Notes under the pieces: generated by a model
What the model saw: only the letters and a program-made list of their open reading frames with translations
Told to the model about the DNA's origin: nothing
Databases searched by the model: none
Made by a program: the position numbers and the translations under genes
Part shown: one piece after another, positions 1 through 8,500 of the stretch
Layout of the letters: every line of letters begins with the position of its first letter
How positions within the stretch are numbered: position 1 is the first letter of the stretch
Origin: SIG710 sp045596925
Lineage (GTDB): Bacteria > Bacillota > Clostridia > Oscillospirales > CAG-272
DNA: 15,646 bases
Reading direction: 5' to 3'
Assembly (NCBI GenBank): GCA_045596925.1
Contig: JAZODH010000010.1
Span: 1 to 15,646, forward strand

Positions 1-123
1 CGCACCGTCGCAGTCAGGGCAGGGTACGGTGTTAAGCGCACCGCCCGTCACGCCTGCAATCACGAGCATAACGATGATAACGGCTATCGCGGCAAGTAAA
101 GTGATTTTTGCCTTTTTAGTCAT
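1..123 (-). CDS. Membrane-anchored protein under lysine riboswitch control, N-terminal fragment
   Basis: Only the first 41 codons lie in the window; the gene runs off its left edge. The ATG at 123-121 follows an AAAGGAG ribosome binding site. The peptide starts MTKKAKITLLAAIAV, continues as one hydrophobic segment to about residue 27, then reads GGALNTVPCPDCDGA. That is an uncleaved signal anchor or first transmembrane helix followed by a CxxC pair of zinc-ribbon or DnaJ-zinc-finger type. The leader carries a lysine riboswitch, so a lysine transporter or lysine-pathway membrane protein is the natural inference. I do not recognise the family from this fragment. The riboswitch attenuator and the RBS are about 60 nt apart. 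Confidence 0.7.
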   Translation of the reverse strand, partial: MTKKAKITLLAAIAVIIVMLVIAGVTGGALNTVPCPDCDGA

Positions 124-192
124 TTTCTTTCTCCTTTTGAACTGTATTTAATTTTTTTGAATTGTATTTAATTTTAACTAGTAATTGAATAT

Positions 193-223
193 AAAAGAGC
201 GCCGTACAAAAACGTACAGCGCC
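193..223 (-). terminator. Riboswitch-controlled intrinsic terminator
   Basis: On the minus strand the arm at 223-214 (GGCGCTGTAC) pairs with 207-198 (GTACGGCGCT) around a six-base T-rich loop. This gives a 10-bp stem with two G-U pairs, followed by CTTTTATATT. Its 5' arm also pairs perfectly (one G-U) with the 3' strand of the aptamer P1 helix: AGCGCUAU at 255-248 with AUGGCGCU at 225-218. The two folds exclude each other. This is the usual OFF-switch design, in which ligand holds P1 and the terminator forms. Confidence 0.85.
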
Positions 224-243
224 ATCACAAACGGTCTTGCAAG

Positions 244-404
244 ATGAATAGCGCTCCACAAAAAGTGACAGCCGACGGCATATTTTACAGTCGGCCAACC
301 CGCGCTCCGAAAGGGCGAAATGCGAATTTCGGCGATTGCTCCTTTCACGCGTGCCCACTTCGACATGTTTCGCGCTACTTTTAGCCACCGCAACCTCTAT
401 CATA
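244..404 (-). promoter_or_regulatory. Lysine riboswitch (L box) aptamer
   Basis: The minus-strand leader carries the L-box conserved blocks in order: AUAGAGGUUGCGG (400-388), AAGUAG near 380, GUGAAAGGAGCAAUCGCCGAA (347-327, the GGAG..CGCCGAA core), UUGGCCGACUG, GUCGGCUGUCACU (276-264) and GUGGAGCGCUAU (259-248). They line up with my memory of the Bacillus lysC leader (AUAGAGGUGCG, GGGGAGCGUCGCCGAAG, GGCUGUCA, UUGGAGGGCUAUC). P1 can form between AUGAUAG (403-397) and CUAUUCAU (250-243). Transcription should start near 404. The class is known to bind L-lysine and to repress lysine biosynthesis or uptake genes. Confidence 0.9.
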
Positions 405-410
405 CGTGCT

Positions 411-439
411 ATTATACCATCTTACTGCGTCTATGTCAA
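411..439 (-). promoter_or_regulatory. Consensus sigma-A promoter of the riboswitch transcript
   Basis: The minus strand reads TTGACA at 439-434 and TATAAT at 416-411 with a 17-nt spacer. Both hexamers and the spacing match the sigma-70/sigma-A consensus exactly. The start site is expected near 404, just before the L-box. This suggests constitutive initiation with all control at the attenuator. Confidence 0.92.
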
Positions 440-553
440 CAGTTTTTTACATTTTCCAGGAATTAATAAACAAAACAACTTTTTTTGCAAATTTGTGGTT
501 ATTTTTGGCAGCCAACCGACTCAAAAAAACGCTTTAAAATTTTGTGTGAATGG

Positions 554-583
554 TGCACAAAAAAAACAAAAATAGGTTGTGCA
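554..583. repeat. Inverted repeat TGCACAA-N16-TTGTGCA, possible operator
   Basis: Perfect 7-bp arms lie at 554-560 and 577-583, about 35 bp upstream of the -35 box of the solute-binding protein gene. The spacing would suit a dimeric regulator on one DNA face, but no known box is recognised. The rest of the A/T-rich stretch from 440 to 600 holds nothing else I can support. Confidence 0.3.
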
Positions 584-618
584 AATCGTGGAAAAACACC
601 TTATAATATATTTTATAC

Positions 619-653
619 TTGACTGCAAAGGAAAACTGTGGTAAGATTATAAT
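619..653 (+). promoter_or_regulatory. Promoter of the solute-binding protein gene
   Basis: TTGACT at 619-624, a 17-nt spacer and TAAGAT at 642-647 form a good sigma-A promoter. A TATAAT follows directly at 648-653, so the exact -10 is ambiguous. A second weaker set (TTGTGC 578-583, 18 nt, TATAAT 602-607) lies just upstream. The predicted leader is short (about 40 nt) and ends in an AAAGGAG ribosome binding site at 684-690. Confidence 0.75.
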
Positions 654-697
654 GCAAAAACCGGCTTTACGGTGAAAAAATTTAAAAGGAGAAAAAA

Positions 698-2428
698 ATG
701 AAAATCAAACTTTTGTGCTTCCTCGTTGCAATTGTAATGGTAGTCGTAGGACTTGCTTCCTGTAAGCCTGACAACGGCGAAACCGGTGGCGGAAATGGCG
801 AACCTAAGGGCGATTACTACTGGGGCAACAGCACCATTAAGATCGCTATGTATGAAAACGACAACGCGGGTGAGCTTTCCTCCGGTCTTACCAGATACTA
901 TGCAGGTAAAGACGAGTCTGCAAACACTCAGCTCGACACCGACATCCGTGCTAGAAACGGCAAGGCTACCGAGGTTACCGGTGTAAATGCCACCTATGAT
1001 TCTGTGAAAGACTATGCCTGGGGCGGATCTATACAGAGAATCCCCGGAGAGACCTCTGTAAACAGTGATGCTATGCCTGACGTGTACATTAACTTCGTAT
1101 ACGATATGACCTCTCTTGCAATCAGAGGTTGCTTCAAGAACCTTTACACTAACACTGCTAAGAGCTCTGTTAAGGTTGGTGAGGGTCAGAACTACTTCGC
1201 ATTCACCAAGGACGGTTATAAGGGTATCGGCAACAGTTACTTCGATTCTACTGCAGGCGGCGGTTACTTCTACGACTACATGCAGTCTCTCTCTCTTGCT
1301 AATGCAAACGGCGAGTATGACAAGATGTACGTTCTTGCATCCGACTACTGCGTTGACCTCGTTCGTGCATTCCTCGTAATGCCCGTTAACGTTGATATGA
1401 TGAAGATTGACATCGCTGACTCTTGGACTGACGGTACTTACGTTAAGGACCAGGACAACGACGGTGACCACGATATTGACGACTTCTACAAGCTCGTTTG
1501 GGACGGCGGTTGGACATACGACGCTCTTGCTGAGTATGCTAACGCAGTATTCCAGCCCACCGGTGACGATGCAAACGTTGCTGATATCAAGGACGTTCTC
1601 GGTGTAGCATTCGGTCAGACCTCCGGTCTTACTGCTTCCGGTCTTCTTTACACCTCTGACGTAGAGATCATTCAGCGCAACGGCGGTTCCTATGCATATC
1701 CCGCTTCTAACTCCGACCTCGACGCTTATGCTGCAGCACTTAATTCTCTCTTTGCAGACAATGCTAACAAGGGTGTTTGCCACGTAAACAAGGGCGTATT
1801 CAACAGCAATAGCGACCTTGGCGATATCGCAGGTATCCGTGATCGCTTCGGTGAGGGCAACTACATGCTCTTCGGCGGTATCATCGCTCTCGGTTCTCTT
1901 GAGGAGTCTGCATACCAGAACATGAGCAAGGACGGCAAGTCCGGCTTCGGCGTAGTTTGCGTTCCTATGTATAAGGAAGGTACTGTAGAGGACTACCGTA
2001 CTCTCGTACATAACCTCGCTCGTCTTCCCGCTATTTCCGCTAACACCACTGAGTTTGAGCAGTGCACTGCATTCTTTGACTATCAGTCCACTAACTCCTC
2101 TAAGATCCTTGACACCTACTACAACCAGGTTCTTATGGGTCTTGTTAACAGCGGTGCCGCTAAGGAAAACAACGTTAAGATGCTTACCTTCATCAGAAAC
2201 CACGTTCGTGATTGCTTCGACAAGACCTTCGAGGACGTTGTATCTGCATACATGAAGAGCAATGGTAACACTCAGGCTGACGCACAGAGATGGCATCAGT
2301 ACTTCAGAGATGCAAGGTATCAGGTTACCAACCTTCCTTACGGTGAGCTTGTTGGCGATGCTAACCAGAAGGGTAGCAAGGCTTACAACTTCAACACCAT
2401 TCTCAACGAGTGGAAGAACCTCAAGTAA
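698..2428 (+). CDS. Extracellular solute-binding lipoprotein (ABC transporter family 1 type)
   Basis: A 576-residue secreted lipoprotein. Residues 1-21 form a lipoprotein signal peptide (MKIKLL..., hydrophobic core) ending in the lipobox LASC, so Cys22 is the lipidated residue. A Gly/Asn/Glu-rich tether follows (about 23-40). The body has the aromatic- and Asp-rich character and the W(T)YD.LA.YA pattern (WDGGWTYDALAEYANAVF) of the family-1 periplasmic sugar-binding proteins, in their longer Clostridia form. Around residues 251-262 an Asp-rich loop (DQDNDGDHDIDD) fits an EF-hand calcium loop. ATG 698 has an AAAGGAG site seven nt upstream. The gene stands alone between its own promoter and terminator; no permease or ATPase is adjacent, so the partner transporter must be elsewhere. 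Codon use is strongly biased (GTT, GCT, AAG, AAC, CTT/CTC), suggesting high expression. The ligand cannot be read from sequence; a carbohydrate is likely. Confidence 0.88.
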   Translation: MKIKLLCFLVAIVMVVVGLASCKPDNGETGGGNGEPKGDYYWGNSTIKIAMYENDNAGELSSGLTRYYAGKDESANTQLDTDIRARNGKATEVTGVNATYDSVKDYAWGGSIQRIPGETSVNSDAMPDVYINFVYDMTSLAIRGCFKNLYTNTAKSSVKVGEGQNYFAFTKDGYKGIGNSYFDSTAGGGYFYDYMQSLSLANANGEYDKMYVLASDYCVDLVRAFLVMPVNVDMMKIDIADSWTDGTYVKDQDNDGDHDIDDFYKLVWDGGWTYDALAEYANAVFQPTGDDANVADIKDVLGVAFGQTSGLTASGLLYTSDVEIIQRNGGSYAYPASNSDLDAYAAALNSLFADNANKGVCHVNKGVFNSNSDLGDIAGIRDRFGEGNYMLFGGIIALGSLEESAYQNMSKDGKSGFGVVCVPMYKEGTVEDYRTLVHNLARLPAISANTTEFEQCTAFFDYQSTNSSKILDTYYNQVLMGLVNSGAAKENNVKMLTFIRNHVRDCFDKTFEDVVSAYMKSNGNTQADAQRWHQYFRDARYQVTNLPYGELVGDANQKGSKAYNFNTILNEWKNLK

Positions 2429-2447
2429 TTATAAATACTTGATTATT

Positions 2448-2477
2448 AAAGACCGATCCGCAAGGGTCGGTCTTTTT
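2448..2477 (+). terminator. Intrinsic terminator of the solute-binding protein gene
   Basis: AAAGACCGATCC (2448-2459), a GCAA tetraloop and GGGTCGGTCTTT (2464-2475) form a 12-bp stem with one G-U pair. It runs into a short T tract, 20 nt after the stop codon. Confidence 0.93.
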
Positions 2478-2546
2478 ATATATTAATGGAAAGTTATTTG
2501 AAGCAAGCTTTTAAAAAACTAAAACAAACGTTTACATTAATCCCGC

Positions 2547-2584
2547 AAAAAAATCGCCCCGCAGCGTCTGTGTGCCACGGGGCG
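2547..2584 (-). terminator. Intrinsic terminator of the flavodoxin-family gene
   Basis: On the minus strand CGCCCCG (2584-2578) pairs with CGGGGCG (2561-2555) across a 16-nt loop. It is followed by A and seven T residues (2553-2547), starting five nt after the stop codon. It faces the terminator of the upstream gene, so the two converging transcripts each end cleanly. Confidence 0.85.
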
Positions 2585-2588
2585 TCTT

Positions 2589-3209
2589 TTATTTCTTTAT
2601 AAAATTCGTTCTGATTCCGCTTTCCTTTTGCGGCAAGCCAAGCTTTTCCTCGCCGAGCGCTATGCTCTTCATAAGAAACGCCATGTTTCTTCCGAGATTT
2701 CTCATACACATCATACCCTCCTCGTCAAGCGGAGCGTCCTCGGCGTTTGCGCCGTGAACCTGATTCCAATACGAGCTCGTTGCTATCGGCATTCCTGAAA
2801 TTGAGAAGTATTTGTTGAGCACGTCAAAGGATGCCGTGCATCCGCCTCTGCGCGCACAGACAACCGCAGCGCCAACCTTTGCTCGCTTGTCAAAGGCGGA
2901 ACTGTAAAACAGTCTGTCGAGGAATGATATAAGAGTTCCGTTCGGGGCTGCGTAGTATACGGGAGAGCCGACTATTATTCCGTCTGCCTCGCGGAACTTT
3001 TCTGCCGCCTCGTTCACCGCGTCGTCGATAACGCATTTTCCTGCCTTACGACAGCCAAGGCATGCGGTGCAGCCGCGTATTGCGAGGTGGCCAACCTGCA
3101 TTATCTCGCACTCTGCGCCCTCATCGGTGAGTGCTTTTGCCAGCTCGGTGAGAGCCGCGTTCGTAGTTCCGTTTTTATGCGGACTTCCATTAATTAAGAG
3201 TACCTTCAT
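2589..3209 (-). CDS. Flavodoxin-fold NAD(P)H-dependent FMN reductase with Fe-S-flavoprotein-type Cys cluster
   Basis: A 206-residue cytoplasmic flavoprotein. MKVLLINGSPHKNGTT at the N-terminus is beta-1 plus the FMN-phosphate loop (GSPxxxGxT) of the NADPH-dependent FMN reductase/WrbA superfamily. SPVYYAAPNG (about 93-102) is the second flavin-contact loop, and CARRGG near 120 matches the third. Between them lies CTACLGCRKAGKC, a CX2CX2CX5C cluster like the compact 4Fe-4S motif of iron-sulfur flavoproteins (Isf), so an electron-transfer or quinone/oxidant-detoxifying role in an anaerobe is likely. Many relatives keep these cysteines without a proven cluster. Start choice: ATG at 3209 has GGAGG five nt upstream; a TTG 12 nt earlier would put that site inside the coding sequence. 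It is monocistronic, with a candidate promoter upstream and a terminator downstream. The substrate is unknown. Confidence 0.9.
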   Translation of the reverse strand: MKVLLINGSPHKNGTTNAALTELAKALTDEGAECEIMQVGHLAIRGCTACLGCRKAGKCVIDDAVNEAAEKFREADGIIVGSPVYYAAPNGTLISFLDRLFYSSAFDKRAKVGAAVVCARRGGCTASFDVLNKYFSISGMPIATSSYWNQVHGANAEDAPLDEEGMMCMRNLGRNMAFLMKSIALGEEKLGLPQKESGIRTNFIKK

Positions 3210-3242
3210 ATATACCTCCAAAGCTATATAATTAGTTTATGT

Positions 3243-3272
3243 GTTATACTTTTGTGCCGATATTCGTGACAA
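3243..3272 (-). promoter_or_regulatory. Candidate promoter of the flavodoxin-family gene
   Basis: The minus strand has TTGTCA (3272-3267), an 18-nt spacer and TATAAC (3248-3243), one mismatch in each hexamer. It lies 34 nt upstream of the ATG with GGAGG between. The remainder of the 300-bp divergent intergenic region is A/T-rich, with one palindrome AAATTTTcAAAATTT at 3390-3404. Confidence 0.5.
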
Positions 3273-3436
3273 TAGCGGCAGTAAACCGACAAGGTTAATT
3301 ATAGCACCTATGTACAAAAAATTCAATAAAAAACTAAAAAACACAAAGAAAAATGACAAAAAACGGCAAAGAATCTATGAAATATTATTAAATTTTCAAA
3401 ATTTACAATTTGTTCACAAAAAATGCTTAATCCCCC

Positions 3437-3465
3437 TTGCAACTTATAAAAATATATGTTATAAT
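3437..3465 (+). promoter_or_regulatory. Promoter of the MutS-like/CBS/giant-protein operon
   Basis: TTGCAA at 3437-3442 is followed by a 17-nt spacer and a perfect TATAAT at 3460-3465. The transcript should start near 3472, giving a 45-nt leader that ends in GGAGGGAG before the ATG at 3517. The A/T-rich stretch upstream could act as an UP element. Confidence 0.85.
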
Positions 3466-3516
3466 GGGTGCGTGAACTAAAAGCGAACGCGCAACGTACA
3501 GAAATGGAGGGAGAAT

Positions 3517-5130
3517 ATGGCGGAACGCTTCATCAGCCTTATATATCCCAGCGTACAATCGCGCGAGGCACATAGTGAACGCTGCAATTTGCCGGGTATT
3601 TCCGAGGACGTTTGCTACGAGCTCGGACTCGACGAAATATTTAATTTAAAAAACGCATCGCTTTCGGATTTCTTTACTATGGACCCCGAGGTTATACGCT
3701 ATCGTCAGATGACTCTTGACGATATGGCGAGTATTCCGGAGATCAGCGAGACGCTTGCAGCGATACACCCGATACTTGACGATATCAGCGAGCTTCGCCG
3801 TCTTGATAACGATCGTAATTCTTCGGGCGACTCTTATCTTTACAGCATTACCGAGATTGAGCTTTACGTTTCTTGCATTGACACCTTGCGCGACGGCTTT
3901 GCGGGTGTTAAAGACAAAATTAAAAGCCCTGCATTTTCGGCTCTTGCTGATTTTGCAACCGAGCTTGCCGAGTCGGAGTATTACGCCGAGCTTAATAAGA
4001 AGCTTGAAGCGCTTGCCTCCAGGGTTCGTGAGGTTAAGAGTGTGACGGTCGGTGTCAATCTTGACAGAGAGCTTCGTCCCACCTCGGCGGGAGTTATTTC
4101 GATAAATTCCGAGCAATTCAAGTCGGGAAAGGTGCTTGACAAAATACTTCGCCTTTCGTTTAAAAACGACGCCTTTACCTGCATCGCTGACCTCTCGCCG
4201 TTTGGCAAGGGGCAGAGTGAGAACAGACAGGAGGCTCTTATAGGTGCTTTCAATTCGGCTATTGAGGAGGTCTTTCGTTCCTCGGTTCGCGGCTGGAGAA
4301 ACATAGTCGGCGACTACGTTATAGAAAACACCGATTTCCTGCTTCGCCTTTTGCCCGAAATTGAATTTGTTTCAAGGGCTGCGGAGCTTGTATCCAAGCT
4401 TTCTTCGCACGCGGGATGCGCGGTTTGTATTCCTGAGCTTGCCCCCGTTGGTGAGAAGGCGTTTGCTGCAAAGGGGCTTTACAATCCCCGCGTTGCATTG
4501 GCTATCGACGACGAGATAGTCACTAATGATTTTGAGTTTGACGATAACGCGAGAATATACGTTCTGACCGGTCCTAACCGCGGTGGCAAATCGGTAATAA
4601 CGGTTGCCGTAGGTGCGGCTCAGGCGCTCTGCCAGCTTGGATTACCGGTGCCTGCAGAGTCAGCGCGCATTTCTCCGGTCGACGCAATTTTCACTCATTT
4701 CCCGGAGGGCGCTGACGATACCATCGACAAGGGCCGTCTTGGAGAAGAATGTGCAAGACTAAAAGAGATTTTTGATTCGGTAAGCCCTGACAGCATGATA
4801 TTGCTTGACGAGTCGCTCTCGTCCACCGGAGCTTACGAGGCTTCTTATATCGCGTCCGAGATTCTATCGGGATTTGCGGTTATGGGATGCAGAGGAATCT
4901 TTTCCACCCACCTGCACGAGCTTGCAGCAGGCGTTCCCGAAATAAACGAACGCTCGGGTGAGCTTGGCGGTATTCGCATTGATACTCTCGTTGCCGGTAT
5001 CGAGGAGGGCAAACGCTCCTTCAAGATATACAGAGCGAAGCCTGACGGTAAATCTTATGCAAGAGACATTGCAGATAAGTACGGCTTATCCTTCGAGCTT
5101 TTGATGAAGCGTGCGGAGGGCGGCAGATGA
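3517..5130 (+). CDS. MutS-family ATPase lacking the mismatch-recognition domain
   Basis: A 537-residue protein with a MutS core. Residues about 1-330 are helical lever/clamp-like sequence (MutS domain III type). The C-terminal part is the MutS ABC-type ATPase: Walker A GPNRGGKS at 352-359 (the MutS GPNxGGKS form), an FPEGADDTIDKGRLGEE segment with the family's Q-loop/signature character after it, Walker B MILLDES at 427-433 with the catalytic Glu432, ST near 436-437, and the H-loop STHLHEL at 463-469. Canonical MutS is about 850 residues and begins with the FxE mismatch-reading domain; that domain, domain II and a C-terminal Smr nuclease (as in MutS2) are absent. It therefore belongs with the short MutS-like ATPases and need not act in mismatch repair. 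It heads the operon: its TGA overlaps the next gene's ATG (ATGA), implying translational coupling. A role with the downstream repeat proteins is inference. Confidence 0.88.
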   Translation: MAERFISLIYPSVQSREAHSERCNLPGISEDVCYELGLDEIFNLKNASLSDFFTMDPEVIRYRQMTLDDMASIPEISETLAAIHPILDDISELRRLDNDRNSSGDSYLYSITEIELYVSCIDTLRDGFAGVKDKIKSPAFSALADFATELAESEYYAELNKKLEALASRVREVKSVTVGVNLDRELRPTSAGVISINSEQFKSGKVLDKILRLSFKNDAFTCIADLSPFGKGQSENRQEALIGAFNSAIEEVFRSSVRGWRNIVGDYVIENTDFLLRLLPEIEFVSRAAELVSKLSSHAGCAVCIPELAPVGEKAFAAKGLYNPRVALAIDDEIVTNDFEFDDNARIYVLTGPNRGGKSVITVAVGAAQALCQLGLPVPAESARISPVDAIFTHFPEGADDTIDKGRLGEECARLKEIFDSVSPDSMILLDESLSSTGAYEASYIASEILSGFAVMGCRGIFSTHLHELAAGVPEINERSGELGGIRIDTLVAGIEEGKRSFKIYRAKPDGKSYARDIADKYGLSFELLMKRAEGGR

Positions 5131-5567
5131 ATATAATGCGATTTATAGTTCCGAAAAGCCTGGTTGAATACGTCTCGGCGGACAGCACGGTGCGTCAGGC
5201 GCTTGAGAAAATGCGCTATCACCGCTACGTTGCCATTCCCGTGATAGACTCCGAGGGCAGATACGTCGGAACACTCAGAAATGACGATATCCTATCTTAT
5301 TTCCTTGACCGCGGCAGCTTTGATTTGAAATTTGCGGAGGAAAATAAGGTTTTAGATATAATTGACGTGGCTTATGCGCCTGCCGTTTATCACGACGCCT
5401 CTATGGGCGAGCTGATTGACAGGGTAAAGGAGCATAACTTCGTTCCCGTGGTTGATGACCGCGGATGCTTCGTCGGAATAATACTTCGACGTGACATACT
5501 TAATTTTTTACTAAAGTACTATAACGAAAACGATAAGGGGGTAAAAAATGGCGGAAAAGAAAAATAA
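5127..5567 (+). CDS. Tandem CBS-domain protein
   Basis: A 146-residue stand-alone Bateman module. CBS1 covers about residues 10-62 (STVRQALEKMRYHRYVAIPV, then VGTLRNDDILSYFL) and CBS2 about 80-135 (ASMGELIDRVKEHNFVPVVD, then VGIILRRDILNFLLKYY). The (V/I)G.(L/I)...DIL signatures are typical. Paired CBS domains usually bind adenine nucleotides or S-adenosyl compounds and act as sensors. The chosen ATG overlaps the MutS-like stop codon and has GGAGGG six nt upstream; the ATG nine nt later would be too far from it. The 3' end overlaps the next gene by 20 nt in another frame, so all three genes are probably co-translated. No catalytic domain is fused. It may report energy or nucleotide state to the ATPase or the giant protein, which is inference. 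Confidence 0.9.
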   Translation: MNIMRFIVPKSLVEYVSADSTVRQALEKMRYHRYVAIPVIDSEGRYVGTLRNDDILSYFLDRGSFDLKFAEENKVLDIIDVAYAPAVYHDASMGELIDRVKEHNFVPVVDDRGCFVGIILRRDILNFLLKYYNENDKGVKNGGKEK

Positions 5568-8500
5568 TTTGCCGGATTCAGCGAAAGCAGATGAAAAATT
5601 GAATAACGCGCAAACGCCCCCTGAGAGTGAAAGCCTTTCGATGAACGATAAGCTTGCGGCTGCTGCCGGAAGCATCACAAAGGCTCACGCCGACCACAGA
5701 GCGCGCAACAGCGAGCTTGTTAAGCGTCGTATCAAGGCTGAAAAGGAAACTGCGGCGAGAATCGCCGAGGCCGAAAAGCGTCGCGAGCAGAATGAAAAGG
5801 CGGCGCAAAAGGTTGCTGACGAAAAGATTGCTGCATTTGATTACGCGCAAAACTATCGTAAGAAACTTCTGAAGGAAAGAGAAGCGGCTATCTCGGCTGC
5901 AAAGCAGAGAGAGGTTGAGGCTCGTGAGGCAGCTATCAGAGAGGCCAAGGAGGCAAAGGAAGAGACGGTAGCAGCCTTTATCGAGGAGGAGCGCCGTGAG
6001 GCGCGTGAGCGCGGAGAGCGTGCACAGGCGTTGCTTGACAGCGTCACCAAGCGTGAGATAATTGACGAGAACGGCAATAAGGTTCTCGTGGATAGATTCC
6101 CGAAGCCCTCTGCAGAGGAAAACACCGAGTCCGAAACGGAAGCAAAGGATTCGGAGGAATCCGCAGTGCAGGAAGCTGCTGTAGAGCAGCCGGCGGCTGA
6201 AGAAAACGAAGCGGCCGAGGAAACGGCAGAGGAAGCGGTCGCAGAAGCGACGGAGCAGTCTGCTGACGAGGCGGCAGAGGAGTCGGCACAAACGAACGAA
6301 CCTGAAGAACCGGCCGAAGAAACCGTGGCTGAAGCTTCGGAAGAAAAGGCAGAAGAGTCTGCTATAGAGGATACCCCCGCGGAGCAGCCTGTATCAGAGG
6401 AAGACGAGGCGGTTGCGGAAAAGCCTGAGGAAAAGGCTGAAGAAACAGTCGAAGAAGCGGCAGAGCAGTCTGCTGACGAGCCTGCAAGTGAGGTCGAAGA
6501 GACTTCTGAGGCCGATTCGGAGCAGACCGAAGAGGAAACGCCTACGGAGGAATCCGAGCAAGAGCCCGCGGAAGAGTCTGAATCAGAGGACGAAAGCTCT
6601 CGTGCGGACATAGAGGACGGCGAGGAGGCTGAGCCTGAGGAAGCCGAGGACAACGTTGTCACCGTTGATTACGAGGTCAAAGAGGTTGCCGAGGACGATG
6701 AGGACACCTTTGAGATGACATTTGACGAGGACGGCAAGCTTGTTATCAAGCGTGCTTCCGACAAGACTGAGGATGCAGAGACCGAGGCTTTGGACGCTGA
6801 GGAAGAGCCAACCGAGGATGCAGAGCCCGAGGAGGAAGCTCCTCACGGACCGTACAGAGATATTCCCGAGGTCACCGACGAGGATATTAACTCCTTTAAC
6901 GAAAGATATAAGAAAGCGCTGGAGCATAAGCGTGCGGAAAGGGCAAGAGCAAAGGGAATTGATCCCGATGCTGAGAAGCCTGCTTCTGCTGACGACGTGC
7001 TTCTGCACGACGAGATAATCGCAGTTATTAAGGCCGAGGGTGCACGTCTGTCTAACGAGGAATCGGCTATCAAGCTTTACCTGAAGCACAGTGCTGACGC
7101 GCTCAAGAATTTAGAGCGTGCGTTGCGCCAGGCACAGAAATCGCTTGATAACAACAGAAATGAGTCCGAAGTTCCCACGCTTCTTATCAGTATTCTTAAG
7201 ATTTGCACGAAGATACTTGAAATCAAGTGCGATAATCTCGAGAATTTTGCAAGAATTAAAGCCTACAAATATATAAGAGACGCGCGTATACAGCTGCGCC
7301 GCGAGGTTGACAGATATAACGACTACGTTATTTCTTACTCCTCGATAACCGGTGAGCAGCTTACCAGACTTTCGACGCTTCTTCCCGAATCAATAGCGGC
7401 AGGCAAGTCGCTGGCAGTTGTACCGAGCTTTACCTACAAGGAGAGCTACGTACAGGTCTACACTGATGAAAACGGTGAGATTTCGGGAGAGGATGCAGCA
7501 AGCTGTATTAAGGTTGAGCCTCCTCGCACGGCAGAGGAGCTTATGGGCGACGTCGAGCTTCCGAGAAGCAAATTTGGCTGCAACAAGTATCGTCGCAAGG
7601 TAAAGCGTGCGATGAAGAATCTCTCTGATGATTACAATCGCATCAGCGAGCTGATATTTGAAACCAAGCAGTCAAAGAAACGGTACGAGAACGAGCTGCG
7701 CAGTCTTGATGCGCACACACCGCTTGCACTCCGTGCCGACCCCAAATACAAAAACAAGGTATTCCGCATCAGTATAAAATACGGCAAAAAGCTCTCCGGT
7801 ATTGATAGCACCAAGACCAGAAACGCGTTTGCGAGAACTCGCCAACGCTTATCTGTGACGAGGCTGGCCGTTGAGAGAGAGAAGCTTCAGTTGGCATATA
7901 CCTACGTTCGTGAGGTATATCGCATGGGCAAGTATTCCCAGAAGAAGCTCGCCGAGGAATTCTTTATCGGTGCGATGATTTCCTATAACAAGTGTGCTGA
8001 GGGCTGTACGAAGCTGACAGGCACTGAGTTTGAAATCCTTTCTCCGTCTGTTATAGAACAGGTGTGCAGAGGGGAAAGGGAAATCACCTTCCCCGTGGTA
8101 GCCTACAAGCGCGAGCTTGTGGAAACGGTTGGTGACACGTCAAGAATAATCAGCACGGCACTTCGTTCTGATATAGCACCTGATGAAATCGGCTATGCAG
8201 AGCATTCGGAAAGATTGCTTAGCGGAGCGCCCGGATTCAGAAATGCTGATTCGCTTGACGACGAGTCGCCGATGACCGATAGAGCATCAGCGGTTTCAAG
8301 GATAATGCTTATCGCACTCCGAGAAACAGCCGCTGCAGTCACTACCGTAGACGATCTTGATCAGCTCGTCAGAAAGAGCGAGCGCGCTATCAAGTATTTC
8401 AAAAAATCTCTTAAGGCAACCGAGCGCGCGATGTCTCGTGCGTTTGACGACGACGGCGTCATCACTGCGTTGGTTGAAAACCTGAGAGTAATTTCAAGTA

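Noticed and set aside
116..403. 95-codon minus-strand frame in the leader region
   Set aside because: It lies across the lysine riboswitch and terminator; the conserved RNA elements explain the sequence.
336..575. 79-codon plus-strand frame
   Set aside because: Antisense to the riboswitch promoter, no ribosome binding site, low-complexity end.
647..2296. 549-codon open frame on the minus strand opposite the solute-binding protein
   Set aside because: It is a mirror of the biased codons of the real gene; the Val/Leu/Ser-rich translation has no domain and no ribosome binding site, while the plus strand has promoter, lipobox and terminator.
3241..3480. 79-codon plus-strand frame before the MutS-like gene
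   Set aside because: A/T-rich Lys/Asn-rich translation crossing the MutS-like promoter, with no ribosome binding site.
5853..6662. 269-codon Ser/Ala-rich minus-strand frame opposite the acidic segment
   Set aside because: Reverse complement of GAG/GAA/GCN codons gives Ser/Ala/Phe runs; it is a composition shadow.
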